The translations under genes were made by a program, and so were the position numbers. This document shows, piece after piece, positions 1-7,606 of a DNA stretch of 42,946 bases (the stretch's first letter is position 1; each line of letters opens with the position of its first letter). The stretch comes from a virus. The DNA is taken from positions 1 to 42,946 of the IMG/VR virus record IMGVR_UViG_3300032315_001764; one strand, written 5' to 3'. The notes beneath the pieces are model-generated. The model was not told where the DNA came from. It ran no database searches and saw only the letters and a list, made by a program, of their open reading frames with translations.

Positions 1-261
1 CTGTTGAAAATAAGTGAAAGGTCAAAAGGTCAAAACAATCCAAATTATGGTGGTAAATTACAAAATGATGAATATCTAAACAAGCAAATTGAATCGAATA
101 GTAAAACTCCAATTAAGTCAACTGATATATTGACAGGAGAAATAGCCTACTTTAAGAATTCAAAAGAATGTGCTACATTCTATGAGTGTAGTTCATCCTC
201 TGTTAGAATGAGTAAAAATAGATATCTATTGAAGAACAGATATAAAATAGAAAATGTTTAA
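1..261 (+). CDS. Homing endonuclease C-terminus (NUMOD-type), 5' truncated by window edge
   Basis: The frame is open to the first base of the window, so only the C-terminus is present. Residues near the left edge (SKGQNNPNYGG) match the NUMOD3 DNA-binding motif, and the stretch TGEIAYFKNSKECATF followed by SSSSVR resembles a NUMOD1 helix-turn-helix. Both modules are typical C-terminal DNA-binding parts of GIY-YIG or HNH homing endonucleases in phages. The catalytic domain lies outside the window, so the nuclease type cannot be told. The gene ends just before a strong terminator, which it shares with the convergent minus-strand operon. Confidence 0.7.
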   Translation: MLKISERSKGQNNPNYGGKLQNDEYLNKQIESNSKTPIKSTDILTGEIAYFKNSKECATFYECSSSSVRMSKNRYLLKNRYKIENV

Positions 262-270
262 AAATTAAAA

Positions 271-295
271 CCCTACTTTTCAGTAGGGTTTTTTT
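271..295. terminator. Bidirectional rho-independent terminator
   Basis: A perfect 7-bp stem (CCCTACT / AGTAGGG) with loop TTTC is followed by a T-run on the plus strand and flanked by an A-run that serves the minus strand. It lies between convergent genes: the homing endonuclease end and the PPK2-led operon. Confidence 0.85.
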
Positions 296-1052
296 ATTTC
301 TGTTTAATTTCTAAATACCAGTTTGGAAATCCTTGATTCCACCAAGGTGATATATTAACATAGAATTTTAATCCATGTTTTTCTTCCTTTTCTTGTTCTT
401 GTGAAAGTCCTTCACCCCACCCATCTGAGCATTGTCCTTCTAAATAATCTTTGATTGAGTCAATCTCATCACCTGTTAAATCTCTATTAGTTTCAATTTC
501 ACCAGTAATAATATTTTCATCTTTAAGTCCGGTTATTTCCATCCTTAAAATCTTAAAATTTTGATTAAATTCTCTATAAGGATAAAATTGTTTCAAATCT
601 TCTTCATTAAAAGTAATTTGGATAGCATCAAATTCATCTTTACCAATTTCATTTTCTTCAAAATCTAAATCATACATTCTGAAAAACTTAGACATATCAT
701 TGTTATAAACTTGTTCAATCCATCTTTCAAAATATTCATCGAAGTTAGCTTTAACTTCTGATTTACTTAACTCTGGAGCTTGGTATTCTTCTTCCTCATC
801 ATCATAATCTCCAGCTGTTCCGTATCCTAAATCTAATTCATTAGCAATATCTTGACAAATATCATTACCTCTTTCATATTTTAAGAAGTCGATTAAATTA
901 TCATCTACTAAACTTCCCTCATCAATATTGAATACTTTTTTAACTGGAAACTCAAATGTGTAAATCGATTCGTTTTTTCTATCCTTTGGATTTTTTAACC
1001 AATCTGTGAATGTTCTTTTTATTTCTGCTTCAAATATTTTTAAGTGTTTCAT
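294..1052 (-). CDS. Unknown 252-aa protein with N-terminal FE-type leader
   Basis: Not recognised as a known family. It begins MKHLKIFEAE, one of the clearest examples of the short leader shared by many proteins in this window. The body is acidic, with a run of D/E around residues 80-90 (GDYDDEEEE), and it has no predicted membrane segment. Its ATG overlaps the TGA of the upstream gene (ATGA), so it is translationally coupled as the third gene of the PPK2 operon. The stop sits at the edge of the terminator. It may be packaged in the virion if the leader is a capsid-targeting signal; this is inference. Confidence 0.8.
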   Translation of the reverse strand: MKHLKIFEAEIKRTFTDWLKNPKDRKNESIYTFEFPVKKVFNIDEGSLVDDNLIDFLKYERGNDICQDIANELDLGYGTAGDYDDEEEEYQAPELSKSEVKANFDEYFERWIEQVYNNDMSKFFRMYDLDFEENEIGKDEFDAIQITFNEEDLKQFYPYREFNQNFKILRMEITGLKDENIITGEIETNRDLTGDEIDSIKDYLEGQCSDGWGEGLSQEQEKEEKHGLKFYVNISPWWNQGFPNWYLEIKQK

Positions 1053-1282
1053 AAAGTGATAATAAATGATTTAATTTTTTCTAGTTGAACTACATCAAAA
1101 TCGTTTTCTTCTAATAGTGTAAGTATATCAATTTTAATAGTTTCAATATCATTGATTGTTTCAGTTGAATATTCATCAGGTTTGTAAGTATTATTTCTTA
1201 CAACTCTTGAATCTGTATTAACTTGGTCAGAGCCTAAGTGTGTTCCTCCAAAAAAGTTTTCATATTTTTTAAGATTCCTCAT
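1049..1282 (-). CDS. Small unknown protein (77 aa) with leader, coupled to PPK2
   Basis: The frame can be extended upstream to a TTG, but the ATG at 1282 is preferred. It overlaps the stop codon of the upstream PPK2 gene (TAATG), and it produces a leader, MRNLKKYENFFGG, of the kind seen on its operon neighbours. The C-terminal half (ETIKIDILTLLEENDFD...) looks helical. Its end overlaps the next gene by ATGA. No family was recognised. The tight coupling suggests it works in stoichiometry with the PPK2 and the 252-aa protein. Confidence 0.75.
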   Translation of the reverse strand: MRNLKKYENFFGGTHLGSDQVNTDSRVVRNNTYKPDEYSTETINDIETIKIDILTLLEENDFDVVQLEKIKSFIITL

Positions 1283-2433
1283 TAATCTAAAATATTTATT
1301 ACTTCTGGGTACCAATTACATTTTGTAGTGTCTTTGCCCTCATAATCTACTTTATCTAAAACATATCTGATAGCATTCAATCTGCCCACTTTTTTATCAT
1401 TTGAGTTAACAATAATCCAAGGAGATATTCTCGATGCTGTTTCAACAAACATTTTGTTTTTAAACTCACCAATTAATTCGAATTGGTCAACTACTTTTGC
1501 ATCATTAGGTGAGAATTTCCAATATTTAAGTGGAGATTCTTGTCTTAATTTGAATCTAAGTAATTGTTTTTCTTTTGTGATAGAAAACCAGAATTTAATT
1601 AATATTACTCCTTCACGAATCATCTTTTCTTCCCAGTCAAGAACATTTCCCATGAAGTCATTATATTGGTCCTCTGAGCAGTAACCCATAGCTGGTTCAA
1701 CTACAGCTCTATTATACCAAGAGCGATCAAAGAAAACTATCTCACCTGGGTTTGGTAAGTATTTTTCATATCTACCAAACCAATTATTTTTTTCCTCTTC
1801 AGTTGGAACTCCCAAAGCAACAACTCTGAAGTGTTTAGGATTCATATATTCAACAAATCTTTTGATTGTCGATCCTTTACCAGCGGCATCACGTCCTTCA
1901 AAAACTATAGCTACTTTCTTTTTATTTTTAACTACCCATTCTTGTAACTTCATTAACTCAACTTGAAGATCATATTTTTCACCTTCATATTTCTTTCTTG
2001 GTAGAATTGACCATTCACCATCATCAAAATGTTCATCATCTGATAGAGTTTCTTTTTGTCTTCTAATTCGAGCGGCTAATGTGTTTATGTAAGCTACAAA
2101 TTCTTCTTTAATTCTACGTCTTGTGTTTCTTTTTTCCAGAACTATAATTTGAGATATTTTTCTGAAAAGAGCTTCAACATTTAGTTCTCTAACTGCATCT
2201 TCTCCGAATTCTTTATTCATGATACCTAATAAAAAATTAACATCGATATTTTTAAATCCATCATTGAATTTAATTTTATTTGTTGTTGTATCATATTCGA
2301 TATGTTTAAGAATACCAAGCTTTAGTTCTTCTAAAGTTATAACTAAATCATTTTTGAGCTCATCTAAATCACTATCAGATAGCTTATTGAAGTCATATTT
2401 TTCATTAAAGTTTTTAAATAGTTGAAATCTCAT
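1282..2433 (-). CDS. ppk2: Polyphosphate kinase 2 (PPK2) family protein
   Basis: PPK2 enzymes move phosphate between polyphosphate and nucleotides. The catalytic domain (about residues 145-375) shows Walker A GRDAAGKGS at 180-188, the second motif DRSWYNR at 236-242 and the lid region RFKLRQESPLKYWKFSP, all intact. Residues 1-145 are an extra N-terminal region that starts with MRFQLFKNFNE, resembling the shared leader. At 383 aa it is longer than a minimal PPK2 (about 230-300 aa). It is first in a coupled three-gene operon in which every protein carries the leader. A TAATATATAA element lies about five bases before its ATG. Class (ADP- or AMP-preferring) cannot be settled by eye. Family assignment is firm; role in infection is inference (nucleotide supply or control of host polyphosphate). 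Confidence 0.93.
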   Translation of the reverse strand: MRFQLFKNFNEKYDFNKLSDSDLDELKNDLVITLEELKLGILKHIEYDTTTNKIKFNDGFKNIDVNFLLGIMNKEFGEDAVRELNVEALFRKISQIIVLEKRNTRRRIKEEFVAYINTLAARIRRQKETLSDDEHFDDGEWSILPRKKYEGEKYDLQVELMKLQEWVVKNKKKVAIVFEGRDAAGKGSTIKRFVEYMNPKHFRVVALGVPTEEEKNNWFGRYEKYLPNPGEIVFFDRSWYNRAVVEPAMGYCSEDQYNDFMGNVLDWEEKMIREGVILIKFWFSITKEKQLLRFKLRQESPLKYWKFSPNDAKVVDQFELIGEFKNKMFVETASRISPWIIVNSNDKKVGRLNAIRYVLDKVDYEGKDTTKCNWYPEVINILD

Positions 2434-2437
2434 ATAC

Positions 2438-2447
2438 TTATATATTA
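2438..2447 (-). promoter_or_regulatory. TAATATATA promoter-like element before PPK2 operon
   Basis: TAATATATAA on the minus strand, with only five bases between TAATATATA and the ATG at 2433. If this is a -10 element, transcription would begin at or very near the start codon, giving a leaderless message. It overlaps the 3' edge region of the upstream 43-aa gene. Confidence 0.5.
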
Positions 2448-2449
2448 AT

Positions 2450-2581
2450 TTATCTATCGAATTTTATTATTATTCTGCGGCAAAGATTGTCCTCTTCGCG
2501 ATAATTTATCTTATTCATCATATTATCTGTAATATCTTTGGCTGTAAAAAAGTATTGACTTTCGTTAAATCTTAGTATCAT
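2450..2581 (-). CDS. Small unknown protein (43 aa), translationally coupled
   Basis: A short frame starting MILRFNESQYFFTAKD and ending KFDR. Its ATG overlaps the TGA of the upstream 301-aa gene (ATGA), the same coupling used by real gene pairs elsewhere here. It fills almost all of the otherwise empty gap before the PPK2 promoter. The N-terminus (LRFNES) is faintly leader-like. No family was recognised; the case for a real gene rests on the coupling and the gap. Confidence 0.5.
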   Translation of the reverse strand: MILRFNESQYFFTAKDITDNMMNKINYREEDNLCRRIIIKFDR

Positions 2582-3483
2582 ATCTTTTTATCAAATATGT
2601 AGAGGTCATAAATGTTATTGCCCCTAACTTTTTTTATACTTGTTAGAATTTTTCCAGTTGTTGAATCCAACACTTTAAAAACTCCTAAAGTTCTACCTTT
2701 ATCAGTAATAATTTTTACAGTATTTCCCGGTTGTCCCATAGCTCCTAAAACCGCCACATATTGATTTCCATAAATTGATTTTAAGAACGAAATTCTTACA
2801 TTTTCTGTGTTTTTCAAATTATTAATATAGGGATTTTCAGTAGCTTTAGTCAAGTCAAGTTTAGTATCAGTTGTTTTAACTTTAATTGAAACAAATTTTC
2901 TTTCTTCAGTTCCTAATGAAATTTCTTCTCTACTTTGAAGAACATTTTGTTTAACTAGATTTTGTTGATTTTTACGGATAACATTAAAATCAGATTTGGC
3001 TATTATACCACCTCTCATACCTTTATCGTTCATATTATAACCAATTGGTGGTAATCGATAAAATGATCCAGTAAATGTCATAGAAAGAACTCTATCAGCT
3101 CTAAACAGTCTCCAAATTTTTTCAATCTTTCTGTTTTGAGATACTGACCATCCATTTAAGTGCCAACCTCTAATTAAAATTTTACCTTTTGATGATCTTC
3201 CTATAACCATAAATTGCACAGCTCTTTCATGTCCAGCAAAGTGATTATCCTTTTCGCCTTTATAACTTATTAAGAAAATCATACCATATTTTATAGCTTT
3301 AATTGCTATCTCATCTGAATACTTAATTGGTTCATTAATTGGAACATTTTCAAAGTCTTTAATTCCTTTTAGAGAAAACTTAGGCAAAAATTCTCTATCT
3401 TCCTTTAAATCATTATAGGACTCTCTCACAACATATTCAACTGGTTTGGTATTGTAGTAGGTTTTAGCTTGTGTCAAATTCAT
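2578..3483 (-). CDS. Unknown 301-aa protein, possibly with a WYL-like domain
   Basis: Not firmly recognised. Residues about 60-150 (IKYGMIFLISYKG ... FRADRVLSMTFTGSF) have the strand pattern and the late Arg-Asp-Arg signature of WYL-like ligand/regulatory domains, which bind nucleic acid or nucleotides in bacterial regulators and phage proteins. This is a weak resemblance. The C-terminal 80 residues (GAMGQPGNTVKIITDKGRTLGVFKV) look like a small beta-barrel. There is no membrane segment. It is coupled to the 43-aa gene downstream, and a TTTAATATATAC element lies about 20 bases upstream of its ATG. Confidence 0.75.
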   Translation of the reverse strand: MNLTQAKTYYNTKPVEYVVRESYNDLKEDREFLPKFSLKGIKDFENVPINEPIKYSDEIAIKAIKYGMIFLISYKGEKDNHFAGHERAVQFMVIGRSSKGKILIRGWHLNGWSVSQNRKIEKIWRLFRADRVLSMTFTGSFYRLPPIGYNMNDKGMRGGIIAKSDFNVIRKNQQNLVKQNVLQSREEISLGTEERKFVSIKVKTTDTKLDLTKATENPYINNLKNTENVRISFLKSIYGNQYVAVLGAMGQPGNTVKIITDKGRTLGVFKVLDSTTGKILTSIKKVRGNNIYDLYIFDKKI

Positions 3484-3502
3484 TAAGTCTAAATACTTTT
3501 CT

Positions 3503-3514
3503 GTATATATTAAA
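3503..3514 (-). promoter_or_regulatory. TTTAATATATAC promoter-like element
   Basis: Minus-strand copy of the recurring AT motif, about 20 bases upstream of the ATG at 3483 and just downstream of the lipoprotein terminator. Confidence 0.4.
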
Positions 3515-3527
3515 CTTTAATAGGCAC

Positions 3528-3558
3528 AAAAAAACCCCAGATAAATCTGAGGTTTTTT
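3528..3558 (-). terminator. Rho-independent terminator of the lipoprotein gene
   Basis: Hairpin CCCCAGAT / ATCTGAGG. Read as minus-strand RNA, the one imperfect position becomes a G-U pair and a U-run follows. On the plus strand it is a C-A mismatch. The asymmetry points to function on the minus strand, matching the small gene upstream. Confidence 0.8.
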
Positions 3559-3576
3559 GTTAAGTTTTCGGTGAGA

Positions 3577-3747
3577 TTACTTAACTGCTGTAGTTGTATC
3601 AACAACTGTTGTAGTTGTATCAACACATACTACTGTATCAAGAACAACAGCTGTAGAGTCAGTTGTAGTTGTGGTAGTTTCAGCTGGATTGCTTGTGCAA
3701 GAAGCTAAAGCTAAAGTGATTCCGAAAATTAAAATTAATTTATTCAT
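3577..3747 (-). CDS. Small Thr-rich lipoprotein (56 aa)
   Basis: The frame encodes a basic start (MNK), a hydrophobic segment (LILIFGITLALA) and a lipobox LASC with Cys17, followed by a 39-residue mature chain made mostly of Thr, Val and Asp (TTTTTT, VVLDTVV, VDTTTTVVDTTT). This is a type II signal peptide, so the product should be anchored in a membrane facing the periplasm or cell surface. It has its own TAATATATAA element about 20 bases upstream and its own terminator, so it is a stand-alone transcription unit. Possible roles, all inference: outer-membrane spanin subunit, superinfection exclusion or surface masking. Confidence 0.75.
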   Translation of the reverse strand: MNKLILIFGITLALASCTSNPAETTTTTTDSTAVVLDTVVCVDTTTTVVDTTTAVK

Positions 3748-3767
3748 GTAATTTAGTTTATTTTTAT

Positions 3768-3777
3768 TTATATATTA
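3768..3777 (-). promoter_or_regulatory. TAATATATAA promoter-like element for the lipoprotein
   Basis: Exact copy of the recurring motif on the minus strand, 20 bases before the lipoprotein ATG. Confidence 0.45.
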
Positions 3778-3838
3778 CGAATTGATTCTTTTGTTTTATA
3801 ATTAAATAATTTTTTTTTGGTTTTTTAAGATTTAAAAA

Positions 3839-3850
3839 TAATATATATAC
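3839..3850 (+). promoter_or_regulatory. TAATATATATAC promoter-like element
   Basis: Plus-strand motif copy ending so that the last TATATA is five bases from the ATG at 3855, the short-spacing class. Confidence 0.45.
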
Positions 3851-3854
3851 TGTT

Positions 3855-4610
3855 ATGATTAGAAATTCTGAAGATGCTAATAAGTATTATCAACTTATCA
3901 ATCAGTATATAGATGAATATACTGATACTCATAAGATAAAACCATCAAAACTGGGAAATTATCTTAAAAATAATCAAAAACTAGTTCGATTTATCGAAAG
4001 AAAAGGTTTAAAAGAGGTTAAAAATATTAACCAAGTAATTAATGATGTTATAAACGATAGAATAGCCATGGAAAAAGATTTAGTAAGAACATTTGAAAGC
4101 TTTAAATTTTTTGAATCCGAAGAATTTAAGATTATTAATCTGAGACAATGTTTATATAAAGGTATTGATAAATCTAATATTCACCACGAAAAAATACTAG
4201 CTGATTATTTTGATGTTTCTTTAAGTCACGTTGATATAATTGACTCAGATAAACACATTTTCAAAATTGAATCTTTAATGGGTGATTTTGAATGCGTTAT
4301 TTACACCCAAAATGAATTAGAAATAGTCAAAGAAAATATGAAAGAATATTGTTTTGAACAGGTTTTCAATAAAAGAATTAAGTTAGAAGGTGTTTCTATT
4401 GAACTCAATGTAAATGTTAAAGATTTTATTGATACTGAAAAGTTTAATAATCATATTAATGAAATATTGACAATTGATAAAGTTAAAGAGATAGTTAGCG
4501 TGTTACTTTCTTGTGATAAATCGTTTCATATCCGTGGTTTGACAACAGAGCCGGATGAAAAGGGTAATTTTATCGGAATAAATCCTACTCATGTCAATAT
4601 CCTTAGATAA
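3855..4610 (+). CDS. Unknown 251-aa protein
   Basis: Not recognised. It is a soluble, largely helical, charged protein. The first 70 residues resemble a helical bundle (YYQLINQYIDEYTDTHKIK). An internal methionine at about residue 71 is followed by KDLVRTFESFKFFE, which echoes the leader seen on other proteins, though here it is internal. It is transcribed alone on the plus strand from a motif five bases before its ATG, and it converges on the 88-aa gene with only nine bases between the stops. Confidence 0.75.
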   Translation: MIRNSEDANKYYQLINQYIDEYTDTHKIKPSKLGNYLKNNQKLVRFIERKGLKEVKNINQVINDVINDRIAMEKDLVRTFESFKFFESEEFKIINLRQCLYKGIDKSNIHHEKILADYFDVSLSHVDIIDSDKHIFKIESLMGDFECVIYTQNELEIVKENMKEYCFEQVFNKRIKLEGVSIELNVNVKDFIDTEKFNNHINEILTIDKVKEIVSVLLSCDKSFHIRGLTTEPDEKGNFIGINPTHVNILR

Positions 4611-4619
4611 AATTTTATT

Positions 4620-4886
4620 CTAACTTACCAAATCTTTTATTTTTAAATCTCTGATTTCTTTTTTAAAAAAGTCAGTAGTATTAACTTGTCCAGGATCAGG
4701 TATTCTTTTCTGTAATAGTCGAACTAAGATATGACCAGGTAATCCAGTCATATCTATTGTACATTTCGACCTTTTTGATTTTTGTATATGTATTTTAGTA
4801 TCAAAAAGTTGATAACTTTTGATTTCTTTGGTTTCTACTTTCGTGTCCAAAGACTTAACTATTTTTGATTTTAAGAATAAATTCAT
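4620..4886 (-). CDS. Small unknown basic protein (88 aa)
   Basis: Not recognised. Lys-rich N-terminal half (MNLFLKSKIVKSLDTKVETK) and a central segment TIDMTGLPGHILVRLL. No signal peptide or membrane helix. It lies 30 bases downstream of the glutamyl-tRNA synthetase gene on the same strand, with no terminator between them, so it is probably co-transcribed with it. Confidence 0.65.
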   Translation of the reverse strand: MNLFLKSKIVKSLDTKVETKEIKSYQLFDTKIHIQKSKRSKCTIDMTGLPGHILVRLLQKRIPDPGQVNTTDFFKKEIRDLKIKDLVS

Positions 4887-4916
4887 ATAAAAAGCTGCAA
4901 CATCATGATATAACTA

Positions 4917-6383
4917 TTATATAATTTCTGAAACTAAGTATCCTTTTAGCCTGTCTAGAGTTTCTCTTTTACCTAAAATAAACATAGAATTTTTAACATC
5001 AATACCTTGTGAATTATAAATAACTGTCTTCCTCAATAATCCTAATACTTTTCCTGATTTTAATCCGTTAGAATTAATATAGTCAGTTAGTATATTTGAA
5101 ATATTATCAAATGTCCAATCGGTAATGTTATTTAGTGAATTAATTACACCACTTACGATACCTAAATCGACATCATCTATCTTTACATTATCTTTCCTTG
5201 AGAAAAGATTGTTTATAATCGGCGCAAAATCGTGCTTGAAATTACAACGTTTTTTTGCTTCTGTGATTAATGCAGATTTTTGTACATTTGATAGGTTAGA
5301 AAGGTCTAATCCGTCAACTAATACATCATCGGACACTTTGTGTTGAATCCATTGTGAGTTTATCCAAATAGCTTTTGGCATATCGAATCTTGCTCCAGAC
5401 TTATGAACTCTATCTAAAGAGAATGAATTAATCATATCATCCATAGTTAACAATTCTTTATCATCACCTGGGTTCCAACCTACAAGTGCCAATGCGTTAA
5501 TAAAAGCATTAGTATCATAACCTAAATCTTTCCAACCTTTTTGATAAACTCCATTATCATCAGTATAACCGATTGGTGCAATTGGAATACCGTATTTAGC
5601 TGCAGTTCTTTTAGAAAGTTTACCTTTACCGTCTGGATTCATAATCAGGGGTAAGTGGGCAAATGTTGGAATATCCCAACCAAAAGCTTTATAAACCAAG
5701 ATATGAAAAGGAGTTGAAGGAACCCATTCTTGACCACGAAGAACGTGAGTCACTCCCATATCGTGGTCGTCACAAACATTACAAAGATGGTATGAACCAA
5801 TTCCGTTAGATTTAAGTAAAACCTTATCATCAAGTTGGTTTGTATTAATAGAAATATCACCAAGAATAGAATCAGTGAAATTAATATCAATATTAGCAGG
5901 AACTTTGAAACGAATAACATAAGATGTTCCAGATGCTAATAGTGTATCAACATCAATATTGGACAAACTAAGTGAGTTTTTCATACTCATACGAGTAGAA
6001 GCATCATATTTGAAATTTGAGTTACTTTTATGAGCGACATCTAAATCATCTTTGGTGTCAAAAGCATAATAAGCAAAACCGTTATCTAACAAGAATTTAA
6101 TCTTATCGGAATAATCTCTTTCAGATTGAATAAAGGAACCAACAGAAGGATCTGGGTTCCAGTAAGAAGCATCAGGAACTATACCAAGCCAATCAAGTGT
6201 ATCCTTGAAATATTGTAGGAATGATGGTGTGTAACGATCACGATCGGTATCTTCTAAACGAACAATAAATTTACCTCCATGTCGTTTAGCTAAGAAGTAA
6301 TTATAAAGTAGAGTTCGTAAATTGCCGATGTGCATGAAGGAATTCGTTGGACTCGGAGCTATCCTTGTTACTATTTTTGACAT
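4917..6383 (-). CDS. gltX: Glutamyl-tRNA synthetase
   Basis: Class I aminoacyl-tRNA synthetase that charges tRNA-Glu. It is full length at 488 aa. The N-terminal HIGH-type motif is in RIAPSPTNSFMHIGNLRT; the tRNA/glutamate-binding region SYHLCNVCDDHDMGVTHVLRG is present; the KMSKS-type loop is GKLSKR. A helical C-terminal anticodon-binding region follows (from about residue 300), so it is not a truncated paralogue. The sequence around STPFHILVYKAFGWDIPTF follows the bacterial discriminating or Bacteroidota-like pattern. Upstream on the same strand are the two small genes and the phosphoesterase. A complete synthetase is rare in phages. Whether it charges host tRNA-Glu, a phage tRNA or something else is not visible here. 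Confidence 0.95.
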   Translation of the reverse strand: MSKIVTRIAPSPTNSFMHIGNLRTLLYNYFLAKRHGGKFIVRLEDTDRDRYTPSFLQYFKDTLDWLGIVPDASYWNPDPSVGSFIQSERDYSDKIKFLLDNGFAYYAFDTKDDLDVAHKSNSNFKYDASTRMSMKNSLSLSNIDVDTLLASGTSYVIRFKVPANIDINFTDSILGDISINTNQLDDKVLLKSNGIGSYHLCNVCDDHDMGVTHVLRGQEWVPSTPFHILVYKAFGWDIPTFAHLPLIMNPDGKGKLSKRTAAKYGIPIAPIGYTDDNGVYQKGWKDLGYDTNAFINALALVGWNPGDDKELLTMDDMINSFSLDRVHKSGARFDMPKAIWINSQWIQHKVSDDVLVDGLDLSNLSNVQKSALITEAKKRCNFKHDFAPIINNLFSRKDNVKIDDVDLGIVSGVINSLNNITDWTFDNISNILTDYINSNGLKSGKVLGLLRKTVIYNSQGIDVKNSMFILGKRETLDRLKGYLVSEII

Positions 6384-6499
6384 ATGGGAATGTTGTTTTT
6401 AATATAAAATACAAAAGTAAGGAATATTTTTATGAAAACAAAATTTATTTATTGTTTAATCAGTTTCTAATACTTCATTCCAAATATCATATTCTTGTT

Positions 6500-6763
6500 T
6501 CATACTTTGAGTAATTCTTCTAATTTAAGTTCTCTTATGATGGGTAAAAGAAGGATTTCTATTTCAGAAATATTTGGTTCTATTGGTAAATCTATTCTCG
6601 TGTTTAACTTCACTACTTTAGACCATTTTGAATAGTCCCAACTTTCAAATCCTCTTGATGTTTTTATTACAAAAACATGATTTCCTTTATCAGTTGAACT
6701 AAACCACCCGTAAATTACAGATTTTAAATATTTTTCCTTTTCTTCTTTGTCTATTGAAATCAT
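6500..6763 (-). CDS. Small unknown protein (87 aa)
   Basis: Not recognised. Starts MISIDKEEKEKYLKSVIYGW and has a central region rich in W, K and beta-branched residues (FESWDYSKWSKVVKL). It starts 13 bases after the stop of the preceding minus-strand gene and is part of the phosphoesterase operon. A 15-codon frame overlaps its stop (ATGA) but is too short to claim. Confidence 0.65.
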   Translation of the reverse strand: MISIDKEEKEKYLKSVIYGWFSSTDKGNHVFVIKTSRGFESWDYSKWSKVVKLNTRIDLPIEPNISEIEILLLPIIRELKLEELLKV

Positions 6764-6776
6764 ATTCCTAATTCTT

Positions 6777-7004
6777 TCAAGGCTTTATCCTATAATATTG
6801 TTTATCGTGGTCTATTTGACTACGTGAAATCCAAATCTCTCTTTCAGTAATTGTATCTAAAACTTTAACATCATGTGAAAAACCGCTCCAATTAGTGGAT
6901 TCCTCAATAACTTTACACTCGATATGTAGTCCACCGCCTATACAACAAACACGGTCTCCTTTTTGATAAACTTTATCAGAATTGTGAAAGTCTTTCCTAT
7001 CCAT
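6777..7004 (-). CDS. Small unknown protein (75 aa), SH3-like strand pattern
   Basis: The sequence YQKGDRVCCIGGGLHIECKVIE followed by SHDVKVLDTITEREIWISRSQID has the rhythm of a small SH3- or KOW-like beta barrel, but no named family can be given. Its start overlaps the end of the upstream phosphoesterase gene by eight bases, so the two are coupled. Confidence 0.65.
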   Translation of the reverse strand: MDRKDFHNSDKVYQKGDRVCCIGGGLHIECKVIEESTNWSGFSHDVKVLDTITEREIWISRSQIDHDKQYYRIKP

Positions 7005-7563
7005 GATGGTCTATTTTCTCTAACGATTTTGTTTTCATAATCTCGATGATTTCATTAATATGAAATGGTCTGAACTCTCCGAATAACCTGTAAGCCACAT
7101 CAATTCCAACATCCATACTTTTGTTGAAATCTTCTATACTACCGTGTGAGTGTCCATAAAGGTGTATAACTCCTTTATGTGAACCGTTCCATACTCGGTG
7201 TGAATAGTGTGATAGAAAAAACTTATTTTTGCCGTGTTGAATGTAATCAACATCTTTTATAGTTAAAAATGAGTCCTTATATAAATCTATATGTTCATCG
7301 TGATTGCCTCTTAAAATATGTATATTCTGACATCTTAGAGAATCTCTATAAATTGGTGTTTTATTGTGTCCACCGAAACAGAAATCACCTAAATGATAAA
7401 GTATATCATCTTCTTTTACATACTTGTTAAAAGTTTCAGTGATGTTTTTGTTCATTTCATTTACTGAATCAAATATTCTATATCCAGATTTCCAATTTGA
7501 AATCTTTGGTCCCGCTATGTTAGTGTGTGAAAAATGTGTGTCACTAGTTATCCAAATGTTCAT
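6997..7563 (-). CDS. Calcineurin-like metallophosphoesterase
   Basis: All blocks of the two-metal phosphoesterase fold are present in order: SDTHFSH near residue 7, LGDFCFGG near 58, LRGNHDEH near 83, LSHYSH near 118 and LYGHSHG near 135. At 188 aa it is the short stand-alone type common in phages and bacteria, related to cyclic-nucleotide or nucleotide phosphodiesterases. The substrate cannot be deduced. It is divergent from the 89-aa gene, and the 43-base gap holds an AT motif readable on both strands. Not to be confused with the longer gp47-type enzyme at 41.6 kb. Confidence 0.88.
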   Translation of the reverse strand: MNIWITSDTHFSHTNIAGPKISNWKSGYRIFDSVNEMNKNITETFNKYVKEDDILYHLGDFCFGGHNKTPIYRDSLRCQNIHILRGNHDEHIDLYKDSFLTIKDVDYIQHGKNKFFLSHYSHRVWNGSHKGVIHLYGHSHGSIEDFNKSMDVGIDVAYRLFGEFRPFHINEIIEIMKTKSLEKIDHHG

Positions 7564-7587
7564 AATACAAATATAAGGTAATTTTTT

Positions 7588-7600
7588 CTAAATATATAAT
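7588..7600. promoter_or_regulatory. Two-way AT promoter-like element
   Basis: CTAAATATATAAT lies between divergent genes. On the plus strand AATATATA ends eight bases before the ATG at 7607. On the minus strand ATTATATATTTAG lies about 25 bases upstream of the phosphoesterase. Confidence 0.4.
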
Positions 7601-7606
7601 CTTATT

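Noticed and set aside
1283-1315. TTG-initiated upstream extension of the 77-aa gene
   Set aside because: It would overlap the PPK2 end, and the ATG at 1282 gives both TAATG coupling and the shared leader.
3590-3680. Repeated GTTGTAGTTGTATCAACA sequence considered as a CRISPR-like or regulatory repeat
   Set aside because: It is explained by the Thr/Val/Asp-rich coding sequence of the small lipoprotein.
6456-6503. A 15-codon frame (MKQEYDIWNEVLETD) overlapping the stop of the 87-aa gene by ATGA on the minus strand
   Set aside because: Too short to claim as a gene without conservation or ribosome data, although the overlap is suggestive.
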